Source of the DNA: Chionoecetes opilio
Lineage: Eukaryota > Arthropoda > Malacostraca > Decapoda > Majidae
Direction: 5' to 3'
DNA length: 64,000 nucleotides
NCBI GenBank assembly: GCA_016584305.1
Contig: JACEEZ010019115.1
Coordinates: 303,688-367,687 of the forward strand
A model generated the notes under the pieces. It was not told the origin of the DNA. It searched no databases and saw only the letters and a list, made by a program, of their open reading frames with translations. Made by a program: the position numbers and the translations under genes. Below are positions 13,202 through 25,895 of the stretch, piece by piece (position 1 is the first letter of the stretch; the number at the start of each line of letters is the position of its first letter).

Positions 13202-14571
13202 AACCTATTGTGCATTTTTTGATAGAAGCACCAATTTTGGCAAAGAGGTAGACCAATATTTATGAACAAATTTGGATGTGGAGCCATCGCCCAACTGCCC
13301 CCTGGCGGCTGTGGCGGCCATTTTCCAAAATGGCCGCCAGCAGACACCCAAAAGACACACAAAAGTTAGATAAAGTTTGCTGCTGAAGGTTTTAGTGAAT
13401 GTTTATTGAATGTTTTTAATCAAGACATGCCAGATAGCTCAGTCACATTTTGGGAGATGCTGCTGATATTATTTAACATATTTAGGCTAATTGCAGATGA
13501 AATGGCGACAAGGAAACCCATGATCAGGCATCAAATGCTGACATTCCTTGTGAATAGGCTAGATTCATTTAGGTTGTGGAAATGTTATCTGACCTTCTTC
13601 TTCTGTCTGTCAATAGCTATTCATGGACACTGCCCACGCCAATTAAGATGCCAATTAACAAAATTATTAACACAATTATGCTAATTACATCGATAATACA
13701 ACAACAATAACACAACCAGATAGTGATAATTATGGTGGCTTGCTCTCATCAGATCAATCCTGGGCAAGTCAAATGTTATACTTCTGTGGTCAATGGACAC
13801 TACTACATTTAATTATCATGTTAATTAACACATAATCTGCTAAATGCAATATACAGATAAGTTCACTGTTTTACAGTACCTGTGTACTATCTGGAACAGT
13901 TCAGAATCTTCATCTTAAGTTTGCGAGTTCAGTTCTGAGAGCACTCCCCGTCGCAAGCACACAGTGGTGTGCATTCCAGACTGGCCTTCTTGCACTTGCA
14001 CTTCTTGATGCAGCCCTTCTGGCATTTGCAACGAGTCTGTATTGTAGCGGTCCCACACCAGGTCCAGTCGCGTGGCTTGATGGAGTTTTGAGAGTATGTA
14101 GGGCACAAAAACCTGCTGTGCATACTCGTTGAAGCTTTTTGCTGTAGCTGGCTTCAGCATCTGGATGATGACCGCTCCATCTAGCACAATGCAGCTGGTT
14201 GGAGGAACCTCAGACTTGGGCTGACCGAGGTCTTCTAGACAAGCGAGAAGATCACTCTTGATACCCAGCCGGATGCCACCGCCATCTGATAGTGCAGATA
14301 AGTGCTACCCACATTAGTAACAACACGCAACATAATGTTTGCACACATTGCAAATTCAAAACAATAATTTTTTCCTGCACATTTACTCAGTGCATCTCAT
14401 TCACCTAGGGATAAGTCTTCCTCGGCAGCCACATGGCGGCCATTTTGGAAAATGGCCGCCACGGCCACCAGGGGGCAGTTGGGCGATGGCTTCACATCCA
14501 AATTTGTTCATAATATATTGGTCTACCTCGGTGCCAAAATTGGTGTTTTTATAAAAAATGCACAATAGGTT
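13202..14571. mobile_element. DNA transposon with 137-bp terminal inverted repeats carrying a CXC-protein gene relic
   Basis: The left arm (13202-13338) and right arm (14435-14571) are near-perfect inverted copies: AACCTATTGTGCATTTTTT..., then GGTAGACCAATAT, GAACAAATTTGGATGTG, GCCCAACTGCCCCCTGG and a terminal GGCGGCCATTTT palindrome. Differences are scattered substitutions and one or two indels. The right arm may extend to about 14593, and (TAC)n flanks both sides, which obscures a target duplication. The 1.1-kb interior carries a minus-strand gene fragment (13929-14286). No transposase is recognised, so the superfamily is unknown. Confidence 0.8.
13929..14286 (-). pseudogene. Uncharacterised CXC-tailed protein, internally deleted remnant
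   Basis: From 14286 downward the minus strand reads SDGGGIRLGIKSDLLACLED, a short linker, CIVLDGAVIIQMLKP, then FNEYAQQVFVPYILSKL and RLDLVWDRYNTDS. A frameshift near 14030 is followed by a Cys-rich tail (CKCQKGCIKKCKCKKASLEC, then TPLCACDGEC) and a stop at 13929. I recognise the LDGxxxxxMLxP, the YAxxVFxPYI and the RxDxVWDxYxxDS blocks, together with the CxC tail, as the two ends of a large invertebrate protein family of unknown function. The several-hundred-residue middle is absent here, which points to an internal deletion. The Cys-rich tail resembles tesmin/CXC motifs. Function is unknown. Confidence 0.65.
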
Positions 14572-14595
14572 TGAATATCCTAGGTAAACCGCCCC

Positions 14596-14682
14596 ACTAC
14601 TACTATTACTACTACTACTATTATTAATTACATTAACTACTACTAATTACTACTGCTACTACTTCTACTACTACTAATTATT
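14596..14682. repeat. Degenerate (TAC)n microsatellite
   Basis: TAC/TAT/AAT trinucleotides forming the right flank of the 13202-14571 transposon. Confidence 0.8.
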
Positions 14683-15098
14683 TGGTTTTCCCCTCCACAA
14701 CCAGGCGCATGGTAGCGAGAAAGAGGCGGTCCAATGCACATAAATCCTTGCAAGGTCTACATAACCTTGGCTGAATCCACAAAAATCTAAGTTTCATTCT
14801 TTACCCTTCACGCTCACGTCCTTTACACACTTACCCAACCTTCCCTTTGCCTATTGCCCTTCCTCCCTTTGTCCCTAGACGGCTCTAAAAGAACTCCCTA
14901 ACAAGTAAAATAAGGGAAGAGCGGGATGGGCTTTAAGGCGCGACCTAATCGAAACGTAGAATGAGGCAACGTAATGCTGTTTGAAAGTTGTTATTTACTC
15001 AGTGAGACGAGGTAGCGAGGGAAAATTTTAATATCTCTATTTCCACCTCGAAATCAGAGTTACAGTGAGATATGTAGGGAAGAAAGGATGGAAAGGGG
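14683..15098. other. Unassigned spacer
   Basis: Mixed sequence. No gene, RNA or element end recognised. Confidence 0.4.
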
Positions 15099-15252
<154 letters not shown>

Positions 15253-15659
15253 AAGAAAAAAAATAGAGAAAAAAGTATGGATGAGAACTGAGATGGCCGT
15301 AGGAATGGAATGGGATAAGAAATTGGTAAGAAGATGAGTGAGGAGTAGGTAAAGGAGGGAAGTAATAAAATATAGATGATAATTAAGTATAAATGGAGGG
15401 ATGGTCGGGGAGGCAATAAAGGAGGAAGGGACAGGGAGAGGGGAAAGGAAGGGAAAGGAAGGGGTGGCAGGCTTGGTTAGACAAAACAATGTTTGGTAAG
15501 TAAACATTGAGGTTGAGAGGCACGTTGGATCTCCAGGCGAGTGTGTGATGGGTAGCCTGTGGCCGCACGTCTGTCTGTCTGCCTGCCTCCTTGCCTTCCT
15601 GATGGCACGCCCCCCTCCGTCCCCCTCGGTACCGAGAGAAAGAGAGAGAGCTCGCAAGG

Positions 15660-16060
15660 CCTCCCTCAGAGACAATCCTGCGCAGAGTACAACACCGCAC
15701 GCAGAGGGTCTGTCGACACTCTACAAGACCCAAGACCCGTCATGGAGCACAGTCCCTTACTTGAGCGGCGCTTCCCCGGACACCTCTGCTTACCAGACGA
15801 GTTGCAGAGGAGAACTGGGCGCCTCATCAATAGCGTCACGCAACAACACTTAACAAAGGATGCCACAACAATACCTACAACAACAGCAGCGAGGTCAGCT
15901 GCACCCAAACAGCCTGCAGCACCGTGGGAGGATGGCTATCCTCACGCTGATGTACAAGGTCCAGGAGCAGCAGGAACCACACCTGGAGGCACTCGATGGT
16001 CCTTGGAGGAGGACGGAGCGGAAAACGATGCGCCAAAGAGCATGAACAGCCGCGAAACCA
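15660..16060 (+). pseudogene. Decayed Jockey-like RT fragment
   Basis: Frame-shifting segments read STLYKTQDPSWSTVPYLSG, ELQRRTGRLINSVTQQH and LQHRGRMAILTLMYKVQEQ. These align in order with the LINE D thumb (LYKAQVRSSMEYACLGWGG, KVQDGAVRLI, LQHRRDVAGLTVMYKV). At least two frameshifts are needed, and a repetitive ACAACA stretch lies between. It is a different, older lineage than LINE D. Confidence 0.6.
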
Positions 16061-16361
16061 GCGCTGGGGACGCCTTGGTGACTTCAGAGGACATTGGACG
16101 AAGGTCACAACAAGTCCATCACCACAGTAATCTTTGGTTGATATCAGGGTCACTTTTGAAATAGCTACCCCAGCAACAGGGAATTCCTTGGCTGTGATGA
16201 CGTTGTAAACACCCTATTCAATATACACCTGAACATCATACATACATAATGTAAATTTTTAAGTTGAAATTATAATAGACGAAAGTTTTCAAACTCTCGA
16301 AAATATTACTATTATGTAAACAAAAACAAGGAATGAAAACCATATAACTATCTCACACACA

Positions 16362-16362
16362 G

Positions 16363-16402
<40 letters not shown>

Positions 16403-16415
16403 AGACACAGACACA

Positions 16416-16460
<45 letters not shown>
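16362..16460. repeat. (CA)n/(CAGA)n microsatellite
   Basis: CA repeats with an internal CAGACA block, ending 8 bp before the S2 SINE head. Confidence 0.95.
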
Positions 16461-16462
<2 letters not shown>

Positions 16463-16468
16463 TGGGGT

Positions 16469-16760
16469 ACTCCGTGGTGTAGGGGAAGCACGCTCGGTTC
16501 ACAACCGAGAAGTCCCGGGTTCGATCCCCGGGCGGAGCGGAAACAGATGGGTTGTTTCCTTAAAACCAGAGCCCCTGTCCACCCAGCAGTGAATGGGTAC
16601 CGGGTGTTAGTCGGGGTTTGTGACCTGCTCTCCGGGGTGCTGGCTTCGGCCAACACAAAGCACTAAGGATGAATGATAAAAATGTTGATATGGAGACGGG
16701 GCCACACGAGCTTTGCTCTGGCCCTGTAAAACACAACTAGATGAATACAACTAGATGAAT
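16469..16760 (+). mobile_element. SINE S2, copy 1, with tRNA-Val(CAC)-like head
   Basis: Bases 16469-16538 fold as a near-intact tRNA. The acceptor pairs ACTCCGT with GCGGAGC (one mismatch). The anticodon stem CTCGG/CCGAG encloses the loop TTCACAA (anticodon CAC), and the T arm is CCCGGGTTCGATCCCCGGG. It is followed by a ~200-bp body, and a second copy with the same body lies at 55952, so it is a SINE rather than a tRNA gene. The last ~80 nt (from GATATGGAGACGGGGCCACA to the CAACTAG repeats) match the 3' end of LINE B at 60719-60810. It ends in ATGAATAC running into (CA)n, so the element sits between two CA arrays. Confidence 0.9.
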
Positions 16761-16796
16761 ACACACACACACGCACACACGCACACACGCACGCAC

Positions 16797-16838
<42 letters not shown>

Positions 16839-16842
16839 ACAG
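16761..16842. repeat. (CA)n/(GCACAC)n microsatellite
   Basis: CA repeats with GCAC variants continuing the 3' tail of the S2 SINE. Confidence 0.95.
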
Positions 16843-17362
16843 CTAAATAAAATCTGATTCCTCTCCCTCACAGTGTCACCAGTGCGTATTTATAACTAAT
16901 TCCCTATCCAGCCCTGGCTTCTCTCTTGTCCCTTTCATCATCGCCTCAGCCAGTCATGACGCACTTTTCCCCCTCCCTCTTCCCACCCACCGCCACGCTG
17001 CCTCACAAGTGATATTCACGGGATATACAGTAAAGCGTCCCTGCCAGGAATAATTAACAAGGCACGTGAAGGCACAGCGTCACCTCATGATATATTGAAG
17101 AATAATATTAGTCTGGGAAACTATAATGTATTTCTTGTTGCTTCTCCATGGCTTGCCTTGATGTATATTTACGTGCATATGATATGAATGAATATACGCA
17201 GGTAGGTGAACGTTATATATAAATAAACTGCATAATATCGTAATGAATATGCATACCTCGCCTAACTAAATGAACAAATGCATCAAAGCAAATCCTTAGT
17301 CGTCGAGGAGCCTCATATCAGCTATCTGTATGTCTTTTTTCGTTTTCATATATTTGTATATG
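16843..17362. other. Unassigned spacer
   Basis: Mixed to AT-rich sequence. No gene recognised. Confidence 0.4.
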
Positions 17363-17554
17363 TACGTCTGTCTTTACGTCTTTGTGTACGTCTGTCTTTA
17401 CGTCTTTGTGTACGTCTGTCTTTACGTCTTTGTGTACGTCTGTCTTTACGTCTTTGTGTACGTCTGTCTTTACGTCTTTGTGTACGTCTGTCTTTACGTC
17501 TTTGTGTACGTCTGTCTTTACGTCTTTGTGTACGTTTGTCTTTACGTCTTTGTG
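17363..17554. repeat. 24-bp minisatellite, 8 units
   Basis: Eight consecutive copies of a unit beginning TACGTCTGTCTTTACGTC and ending TTTGTG. Only the last carries a C-to-T change (TACGTTTGTC). Because 24 is divisible by three, several frames stay open and read as octapeptide repeats. Within each unit the two halves are themselves similar (ACGTCTGTCTTT and ACGTCTTTGTGT), so it probably grew from a 12-bp precursor. Confidence 0.97.
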
Positions 17555-18715
17555 TACGGGGTGTAGCAGGACCATTGCTAGGACGACATACTTACAGGAA
17601 CAAAAGGTTGTGGTGTGGGTGGATTGGTCAGATATGGCTTATTGGTGTGTTTGCCTTATGATGTGTAAGTGGAAATGGACAAATACTCAGCTGTAGTTGT
17701 AGTTGTAGACAGGAGTTGTATTAACAGGAAACTTGTAAATATACACTGACAGGAATGCTGCCAGGCAGGTCAGCGGCTTGCCTGTGCGCCGAGCAGACAA
17801 TCCAAAACTGAACCTGCTTGAACTATGACCAGTTCCTCGTCACTAGGAACCGACTGGTGACGAGGTGAGCTTCATGCTCGCGGGGCAAGGAAAGAGGGTT
17901 GCCAATTTAGCCTATACGGTCACCACGTACAGTGCATTCCTGGATATGAGTAAATGTGTTTTCTGTATAGTATTGCATAAGGACGAAGGATTTTTGACCA
18001 CCCTAGTGCTTGGTTAGTGTTCATGTATAATTAACACAAAACTAAATGATAAAGGTGCAAATTGATAAAGGAGTTTTTTGTTATTGAAAGAAAATGAAGA
18101 AAACATATTATGTATAGTAGGTATAAAACTTCTGGAAAAGAATACACATAAAAAATTTAAAATACCTCAAAATCAACGAAACTTCGATGGTAAAACAAAA
18201 CATGGTGATTAAAGAAACGAATCAAATAAACAAAATAATTCCAAAAATGTCCAAAAAAATAGAAGAAAAAACTGAAATCAAGGAAACGTAAATGAATAAA
18301 AATACTGTACGTAGTTCAACAATATTAAGACGATAATAAGGTCAACCATGAAAAATACACACATAAGCAAACAAATGAATTAACAGAGAAATGAATAATG
18401 AAAAATAAACAATGAAAAAGAGGACCATAAGTGAAGGGATTATATATTACGTACAGTTTAGAGGTACAGGCAACATAAGCACAGTATGATGCAGTAGGTA
18501 GCCATGTAAGAGCATTAATACAAACAACAATTAAGGATTTCATTAATACAATCAGCGTATGTTTGTTACAAGTGTAGACAACAAACACAAAAACTGGCAA
18601 AGATTTTGTATCTGCATCGCCACCGAGGGAATCATCATCGCGACACCCTCGATTAGATTGCGTGTCGCATTAAAATGATAAATTAACGTCAAACAAACAA
18701 CACCCCTAAAATATA
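17555..18715. other. Unassigned spacer
   Basis: Mixed then AT-rich (18050-18400). No gene, RNA or clear element end. Confidence 0.4.
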
Positions 18716-19372
18716 TGGATGTTGGACGGAGGGGTAGAGGGGGGAAGGAGGGGTGTAAGGAGGGGGGAAGGAGGGGTGTTAAGGAGGGGGGAAGGAGGGG
18801 TGTCAAGGAGGGGGGAATGAGGGGGTGTAAGGAGGGGGGAATGAGGGGTGTAAGGAGGGGGGAAGGAGGGGTGTCAAGGAGGGGGGAAGGAGGGTGTGTC
18901 AAGGAGGGGGGAAGGAGGGGTGTCAAGGAGGGGGAAGAGGGGGTGTCAAGGAGGGGGAAGGAGGGGTGTAAGGAGGGGGGAAGGAGGGGTGTTAAGGAGG
19001 GGGAATGAGGGGGTGTCAAGGAGGGGGGAAGGAGGGGTGTCAAGGAGGGGGGAATGAGGGGGTGTCAAGGAGGGGGGAAGGAGGGGTGTCAAGGAGGGGG
19101 GAATGAGGGAGTGTCAAGGAGGGGGGAATGAGGGGTGTCAAGGAGGGGGGAATGAGGGGGTGTCAAGGAGGGGGAAGAGGGGGTGTCAAAGGGGGGGGAA
19201 TGAGGGGGTGTCAAGGAGGGGGGAATGAGGGGTGTCAAGGAGGGGGGAATGAGGGGTGTCAAGTGGGGGGGGTGTCAAGGAGGGGGGAATGAGGGGGTGT
19301 CAAGGAGGGGGAATGAGGGGGTGTCAAGGAGGGGGGAATGAGGGGGTGTCAAGGAGGGCTGGGAGGGGGGAA
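18716..19372. repeat. G-rich minisatellite, unit about 24-25 bp
   Basis: About 27 imperfect copies of GTGTCAAGGAGGGGGGAATG followed by AGGG(G), with variants GAAGG, TGTAAGG and TGTTAAGG. Runs of four to six Gs recur roughly every 8 bp on the plus strand, so the strand has high G-quadruplex potential. The minus strand reads as Pro/Ser/Leu repeats. These are unit artefacts, not a mucin gene. Confidence 0.95.
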
Positions 19373-19426
19373 GGGAGGAATATGAGTGTTGACCTTTTAT
19401 TAATTTTTCCTGACTATTTACCGACG

Positions 19427-19428
<2 letters not shown>

Positions 19429-19509
<81 letters not shown>

Positions 19510-19738
19510 TGTGGTGTGTGCGTGTGTGCGTGCGTGCGTGCGTGTCGTGCGTGGTGCGTCGTGGTGCGTGTGTGGTGGTGCTGTGCGTGTGTGTGCGTGC
19601 GTGGTGCGTGCGTGCGTGCGTGGTGTGGTGTGTGCGTGGTGTGCGTGCGTGCGTGCGTGCGTGCGTGCGTGGTGCGTGGTGCGTGGTGCTGTGCGTGCGT
19701 GGTGCGTGGTGTGTGCGCGGCGTGCGGCGGGCGTTGCG

Positions 19739-19787
<49 letters not shown>

Positions 19788-19834
19788 TGTGTGTGTGTGT
19801 TGTGGTGTTGTGTGTGTGTGTGTGTGTGTGTGTG
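19429..19834. repeat. Compound (GT)n/(GCGT)n/(GGTGC)n array
   Basis: GT repeats flank an inner block (about 19520-19735) of GCGT tetramers and GTGGTGCGT variants. Val/Cys/Ala or His/Thr ORFs are artefacts. Confidence 0.95.
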
Positions 19835-20451
19835 TCTCATCAACTGAACCTTTCACATTCCTCCGATGTTTTTTTTTATTCACAATGTCCTAATATTCTT
19901 TCCTCTTATTATAAAAAAAACTTATTATATTTGCTGTTGATTGGCATATTGCATCATTCTTTCAGGCCATAATAGCTGGAATAGTAAAAGCCGATTGTTG
20001 ATAAGATAGGATAGTTGATAAGATAGATAGATAAAGCTGGATAGTTTGAGCACGACCTCCTTCCTGTATTTCTGGAAACACTCGTAATATTGAAGCCTTA
20101 TTGAGTCGAGGATGAACTAAATGATCGCTTTGTGGATTAAATGGGAGGTAATCTAAGGTGATAGGACCTTGGGGGAAGGAGCGAGAGGGTAAGGTAATGG
20201 GGAAGAGAAGGGGAGGTAGGGAAGAAAGTAAAAAATAGTCAGGAAGTGGAGAGAATAAGTTGGTATTGGATAAAAGAGGGGAAGGAAGAAGAAAGGATTT
20301 AGTAGGAAGGAGGAGCTTAATGAGGCTCAGGGAAAGGGAGGGGGGAGATGAGGTAGAGGTGGGAGTCACAAGTCATGCCCTGCTATTACAATCACTTCTT
20401 GCTGTACAGCACTCACCCTAAAAAAAAATACTACAGCGGTTACTGTACCTA
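19835..20451. other. Unassigned spacer, purine-rich in part
   Basis: 20160-20350 is GGGA/GGAA-rich. Nothing else recognised. Confidence 0.4.
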
Positions 20452-20463
20452 TAGCTAAAACAA

Positions 20464-20642
20464 GATAAGATAAGATTTTCATCCTATCTAGACACTTTGC
20501 AAGTAGAAACTACAAGGTTATTGACTATACAAAGCGCCGCCACGTCAGCATGAACTAGGCGGACTCGAACCGCTGACCGAATGCACAGGGACGCTGCACA
20601 TTGGGAACTCACGTCTCTACCAACCTTGCCACCCTGACGGGC
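20464..20642 (-). mobile_element. tRNA-derived SINE, family S3, copy 1, with 12-bp target duplication
   Basis: On the minus strand it starts GCCCGTCAGGGTGGCAAGG, has an A-box-like TGGCAAGGTTGG and a B-box GGTTCGAGTCC (complement at 20571-20581), and ends in (ATCTT)n pentamers. A perfect 12-bp duplication TAGCTAAAACAA flanks it (20452-20463 and 20643-20654), showing target-primed insertion. A second copy lies at 24388-24569. Confidence 0.9.
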
Positions 20643-20654
20643 TAGCTAAAACAA

Positions 20655-22253
<1,599 letters not shown>

Positions 22254-22659
22254 TATAAAATCACTCATTATTTCACAAAAAAGAGTAATTAGAACAATTA
22301 CAGGAAAAAGAAGATATGAACACACTAACAACCTGTTTTTAAATGCCAAATTACTAAAGATAAATGAAATAAATATATATTTTTGTGCTCTTTTTGTCTT
22401 TAAATGTTTGCATAATTTGATAGCAAATACTTTCTTTTCGGATTCGCATTAATGAAAGATACAGACTAAGAGGTGTTGATGTTTTAGAGGTTCCAACGGT
22501 ACTTTCAAACCAATCACAAACATGTATCGTGTATCACGGCGCAAAAATCTGGAATGAATTACCGTTGGACTTAAAAACAAAACCTACCTTGACTAGTTTT
22601 AAACATTGTCTCAAAAACTTCCTCTTATTGCAATACCAGCAACAGTAATCAGACATAAT

Positions 22660-23030
22660 TTGTGTATATATGTGTATATACTTTGTACTCGTATGTGTAT
22701 GTTTATGTATGCGTATTTGCTCGTATGTGTGTGTATGTATGTGTGCATATTTACTCGTATGTGTATCTTTGCCGTATGTGTGTGTATGTTTGTGCTTTAC
22801 TCGTATGTGTATGTAGTGTGTATTGCTCGTATGTTATGTGTGTATTTGTTAGTGTATGTGTGTATTTGCTCGTATGTGTAATTGTGTATGTGTGTGTATT
22901 TGCTCATATGTGTATGTGTGTGTGTGTGTGTATTTATTTACTCATGTGTATGTGTGTGTATTTGTTCCTATGTGTTTGTGTATGTATACGTATTTAGTCG
23001 TATGTGTATTTGTATGTGTTTAATTAATTA
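22660..23030. repeat. Degenerate (TGTATG)n/(CTCGTATGTG)n in LINE C 3' region
   Basis: Imperfect TGTATG, TCGTATGTGTATG and ATTTGCTCGTATG units. Val/Tyr/Cys frames are artefacts. It may be part of the 3' UTR or a later expansion. Confidence 0.8.
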
Positions 23031-23159
23031 GATATCTTCAAGTGTGTATATATAGGAGCCTTTTAAAGAGTTTACTCTCAACAGGCTCAGCCAATTTTAT
23101 ATCATTATGTATTATGTTTTTATTACATGTATAACTGTTTGGCTAAATAAATGTATAAA

Positions 23160-24356
<1,197 letters not shown>

Positions 24357-24387
24357 GAAAATAAAATTCTGTGTATGAACGAGTATA

Positions 24388-24569
24388 AGATAAGATAAGA
24401 TTTTCATCCTATCTAGACACTTTGCAAGTACACCAACTACAAGGTTATTGACTATACAAAGCGCCGCCACGTCAGCACGAACTAGGCGGACTCGAACCGC
24501 TGACCGATTGCGCAGGGACGCTGCACATTGAGAGCTCACGTCTCTACCAACCTTGCCACCCTGACGGGC
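24388..24569 (-). mobile_element. SINE S3, copy 2, with 13-bp target duplication
   Basis: About 95% identical by eye to the copy at 20464-20642: same head, B-box complement at 24488-24498 and AAGATAAGATAAGAT tail. A perfect direct repeat ATGAACGAGTATA flanks it (24375-24387 and 24570-24582). Pentamer-tailed and tRNA-headed, it is evidently mobilised by a LINE in trans. Confidence 0.92.
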
Positions 24570-24833
24570 ATGAACGAGTATAGATTGATCTGAGTCACGT
24601 AAATGCTTAACTAGCTACAACAATTAGTTCTGTGAAACGTGAAACGCATAGTGAAGAGGATACACACCAGCACCTGGTTTCGCGTTGTTGTGGAGCAATA
24701 TTTACATTCGCGTAACACGGTAGAATAAATATTTGTCTCTAGTTGTCAAAATTAATTAATACTCCTTTTTTTCTTTCCAAACAGAAAAGGAGGAAACCAA
24801 GATGGATAAATATACTAATACACCCCACCGGCT

Positions 24834-25200
24834 GTGGATGTCCGCGGATGTAGCGCAGATATCTATTCAGCGTCCATTTGCCATCCACATGTGTCCCCTC
24901 TATCCGTCTACAGTCCTATGTTCGTCCCGACTCCTCCGTGACGCGTAAAATAAATATAGAACACGATGTTATTGGATTAAGATTTATATTACGGTAAACG
25001 ACGCATGATTGTGATGTTGAACATCTTACAGAAGAAATTTACGGCAATTCGGGCATGAAGGACGTGCAGCGGACGTAAGCGCGGATGTCTATCTAGCATC
25101 CATTTGGCATCCACAAGTGTCCGCTCTGTCCACCTATAATCCTATGGTCGTCCGTGAGGCGTAAAAGAAATATAGAACACGATGTTATTGGATCCAAATT
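24834..25200. repeat. Tandem duplication, two ~135-bp units about 230 bp apart
   Basis: Shared blocks in the same order: GCGGATGT, TCTAT(C/T)(C/T)AGC(A/G)TCCATTT, GGCATCCACA-GTGTCC, TATAATCCTATGGTCGTCC (or its variant), GTAAAA(T/G)AAATATAGAAC and CACGATGTTATTGGAT. The spacer between units is not obviously repeated. Origin unknown. Confidence 0.7.
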
Positions 25201-25254
25201 TATAATATTATATTTAATATCTTATAATTTATATTACTATATTTATATTTAACC

Positions 25255-25445
25255 TAAATAGCGGATATAACTATAATTAATTCAATAAAACATAACCCAA
25301 ACCTATCCCTAAACTTAAGTTAAATTTAGGTTAAGATAAGGTTTGGTTTAGGTTTGATTTAGGTTTGGTTAGGTTTAGGATAGGCTTGAATTAAGTTTTG
25401 TAGAGTTATTTTGAGTTATAACCGTTATTTAGGTTACATAAGCGG
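25255..25445. repeat. Imperfect inverted repeat rich in AACCTAA/TTAGGTT
   Basis: The left half carries AACCTAAATAGCGG, AACCCAAACCTATCC and AAACTTAAG. The right half carries the complements (GGTTTGGTTTAGGTTTG, CCGTTATTTAGGTT). The motif resembles degenerate arthropod telomere-like TTAGG but is probably a MITE-type hairpin. Confidence 0.5.
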
Positions 25446-25599
25446 CAGGGAAGCTAATCGGACGGGGGTTTGATGGCGGGGGGGGAGGTGGAGGTCTTTC
25501 TTCTACTTCTCTTTTCTTACTTCTCTCTTCTCTTTACTCTTTCTTGCTGTTGAGATATTCTGAGGGGAATTCTTGAAGGGGCAGTCATGGTCAAGGGGG

Positions 25600-25895
25600 A
25601 GGTTAAGTAGTGCCCTGTTGATAGAGACTTGCATGTGGCCGTATGATGGAGCCAGGTGATGCTTCTATTGGGGTTATCTCTGGGCCCGACAGATGCTTCA
25701 CATTGCCCTGGGCCACAGTTACCTTCTGAAATCCCGTCAGTATGTCCTTCCAACAGACATAGGACTCAGGCTGGTGATTTATAATTCGGATTTTTTTTCC
25801 TCCTTTTGCCTTGCCCCGCACGGATTCGAACCGATGCAACACCAGATTTTCACCGAACTCGGCGCGTTAACCATTTATGCCAATAAGGACGTCCC
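25600..25895 (-). mobile_element. Probable tRNA-derived SINE, family S5, single copy
   Basis: The minus strand has an A-box-like TGGCATAAATGGTTAACG (complement 25865-25882) and a B-box-like GGTTCGAATCC (complement 25822-25832) with tRNA-like spacing. A poly-purine AAAGGAGGAAAAAAAA link and a body of uncertain length follow. There is no second copy in the window, so the 3' boundary is a guess. Confidence 0.5.

Noticed and set aside
13406..13684. Plus-strand 92-codon ORF inside the TIR transposon as a transposase
   Set aside because: It has no DDE spacing or zinc-binding motif and no recognisable similarity. Probably chance.
16469..16538. Functional tRNA-Val(CAC) gene
   Set aside because: The cloverleaf is good, but the same head with the same downstream body recurs at 55952 and the tail matches LINE B, so it is a SINE head.
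17363..17554. CRISPR-like array
   Set aside because: Units are contiguous with no spacers, and the window is eukaryotic. It is a minisatellite.
18552..19043. Proline/serine-rich protein (163 codons) on the minus strand
   Set aside because: It is a direct translation of the G-rich minisatellite. Equivalent frames exist on the other strand.
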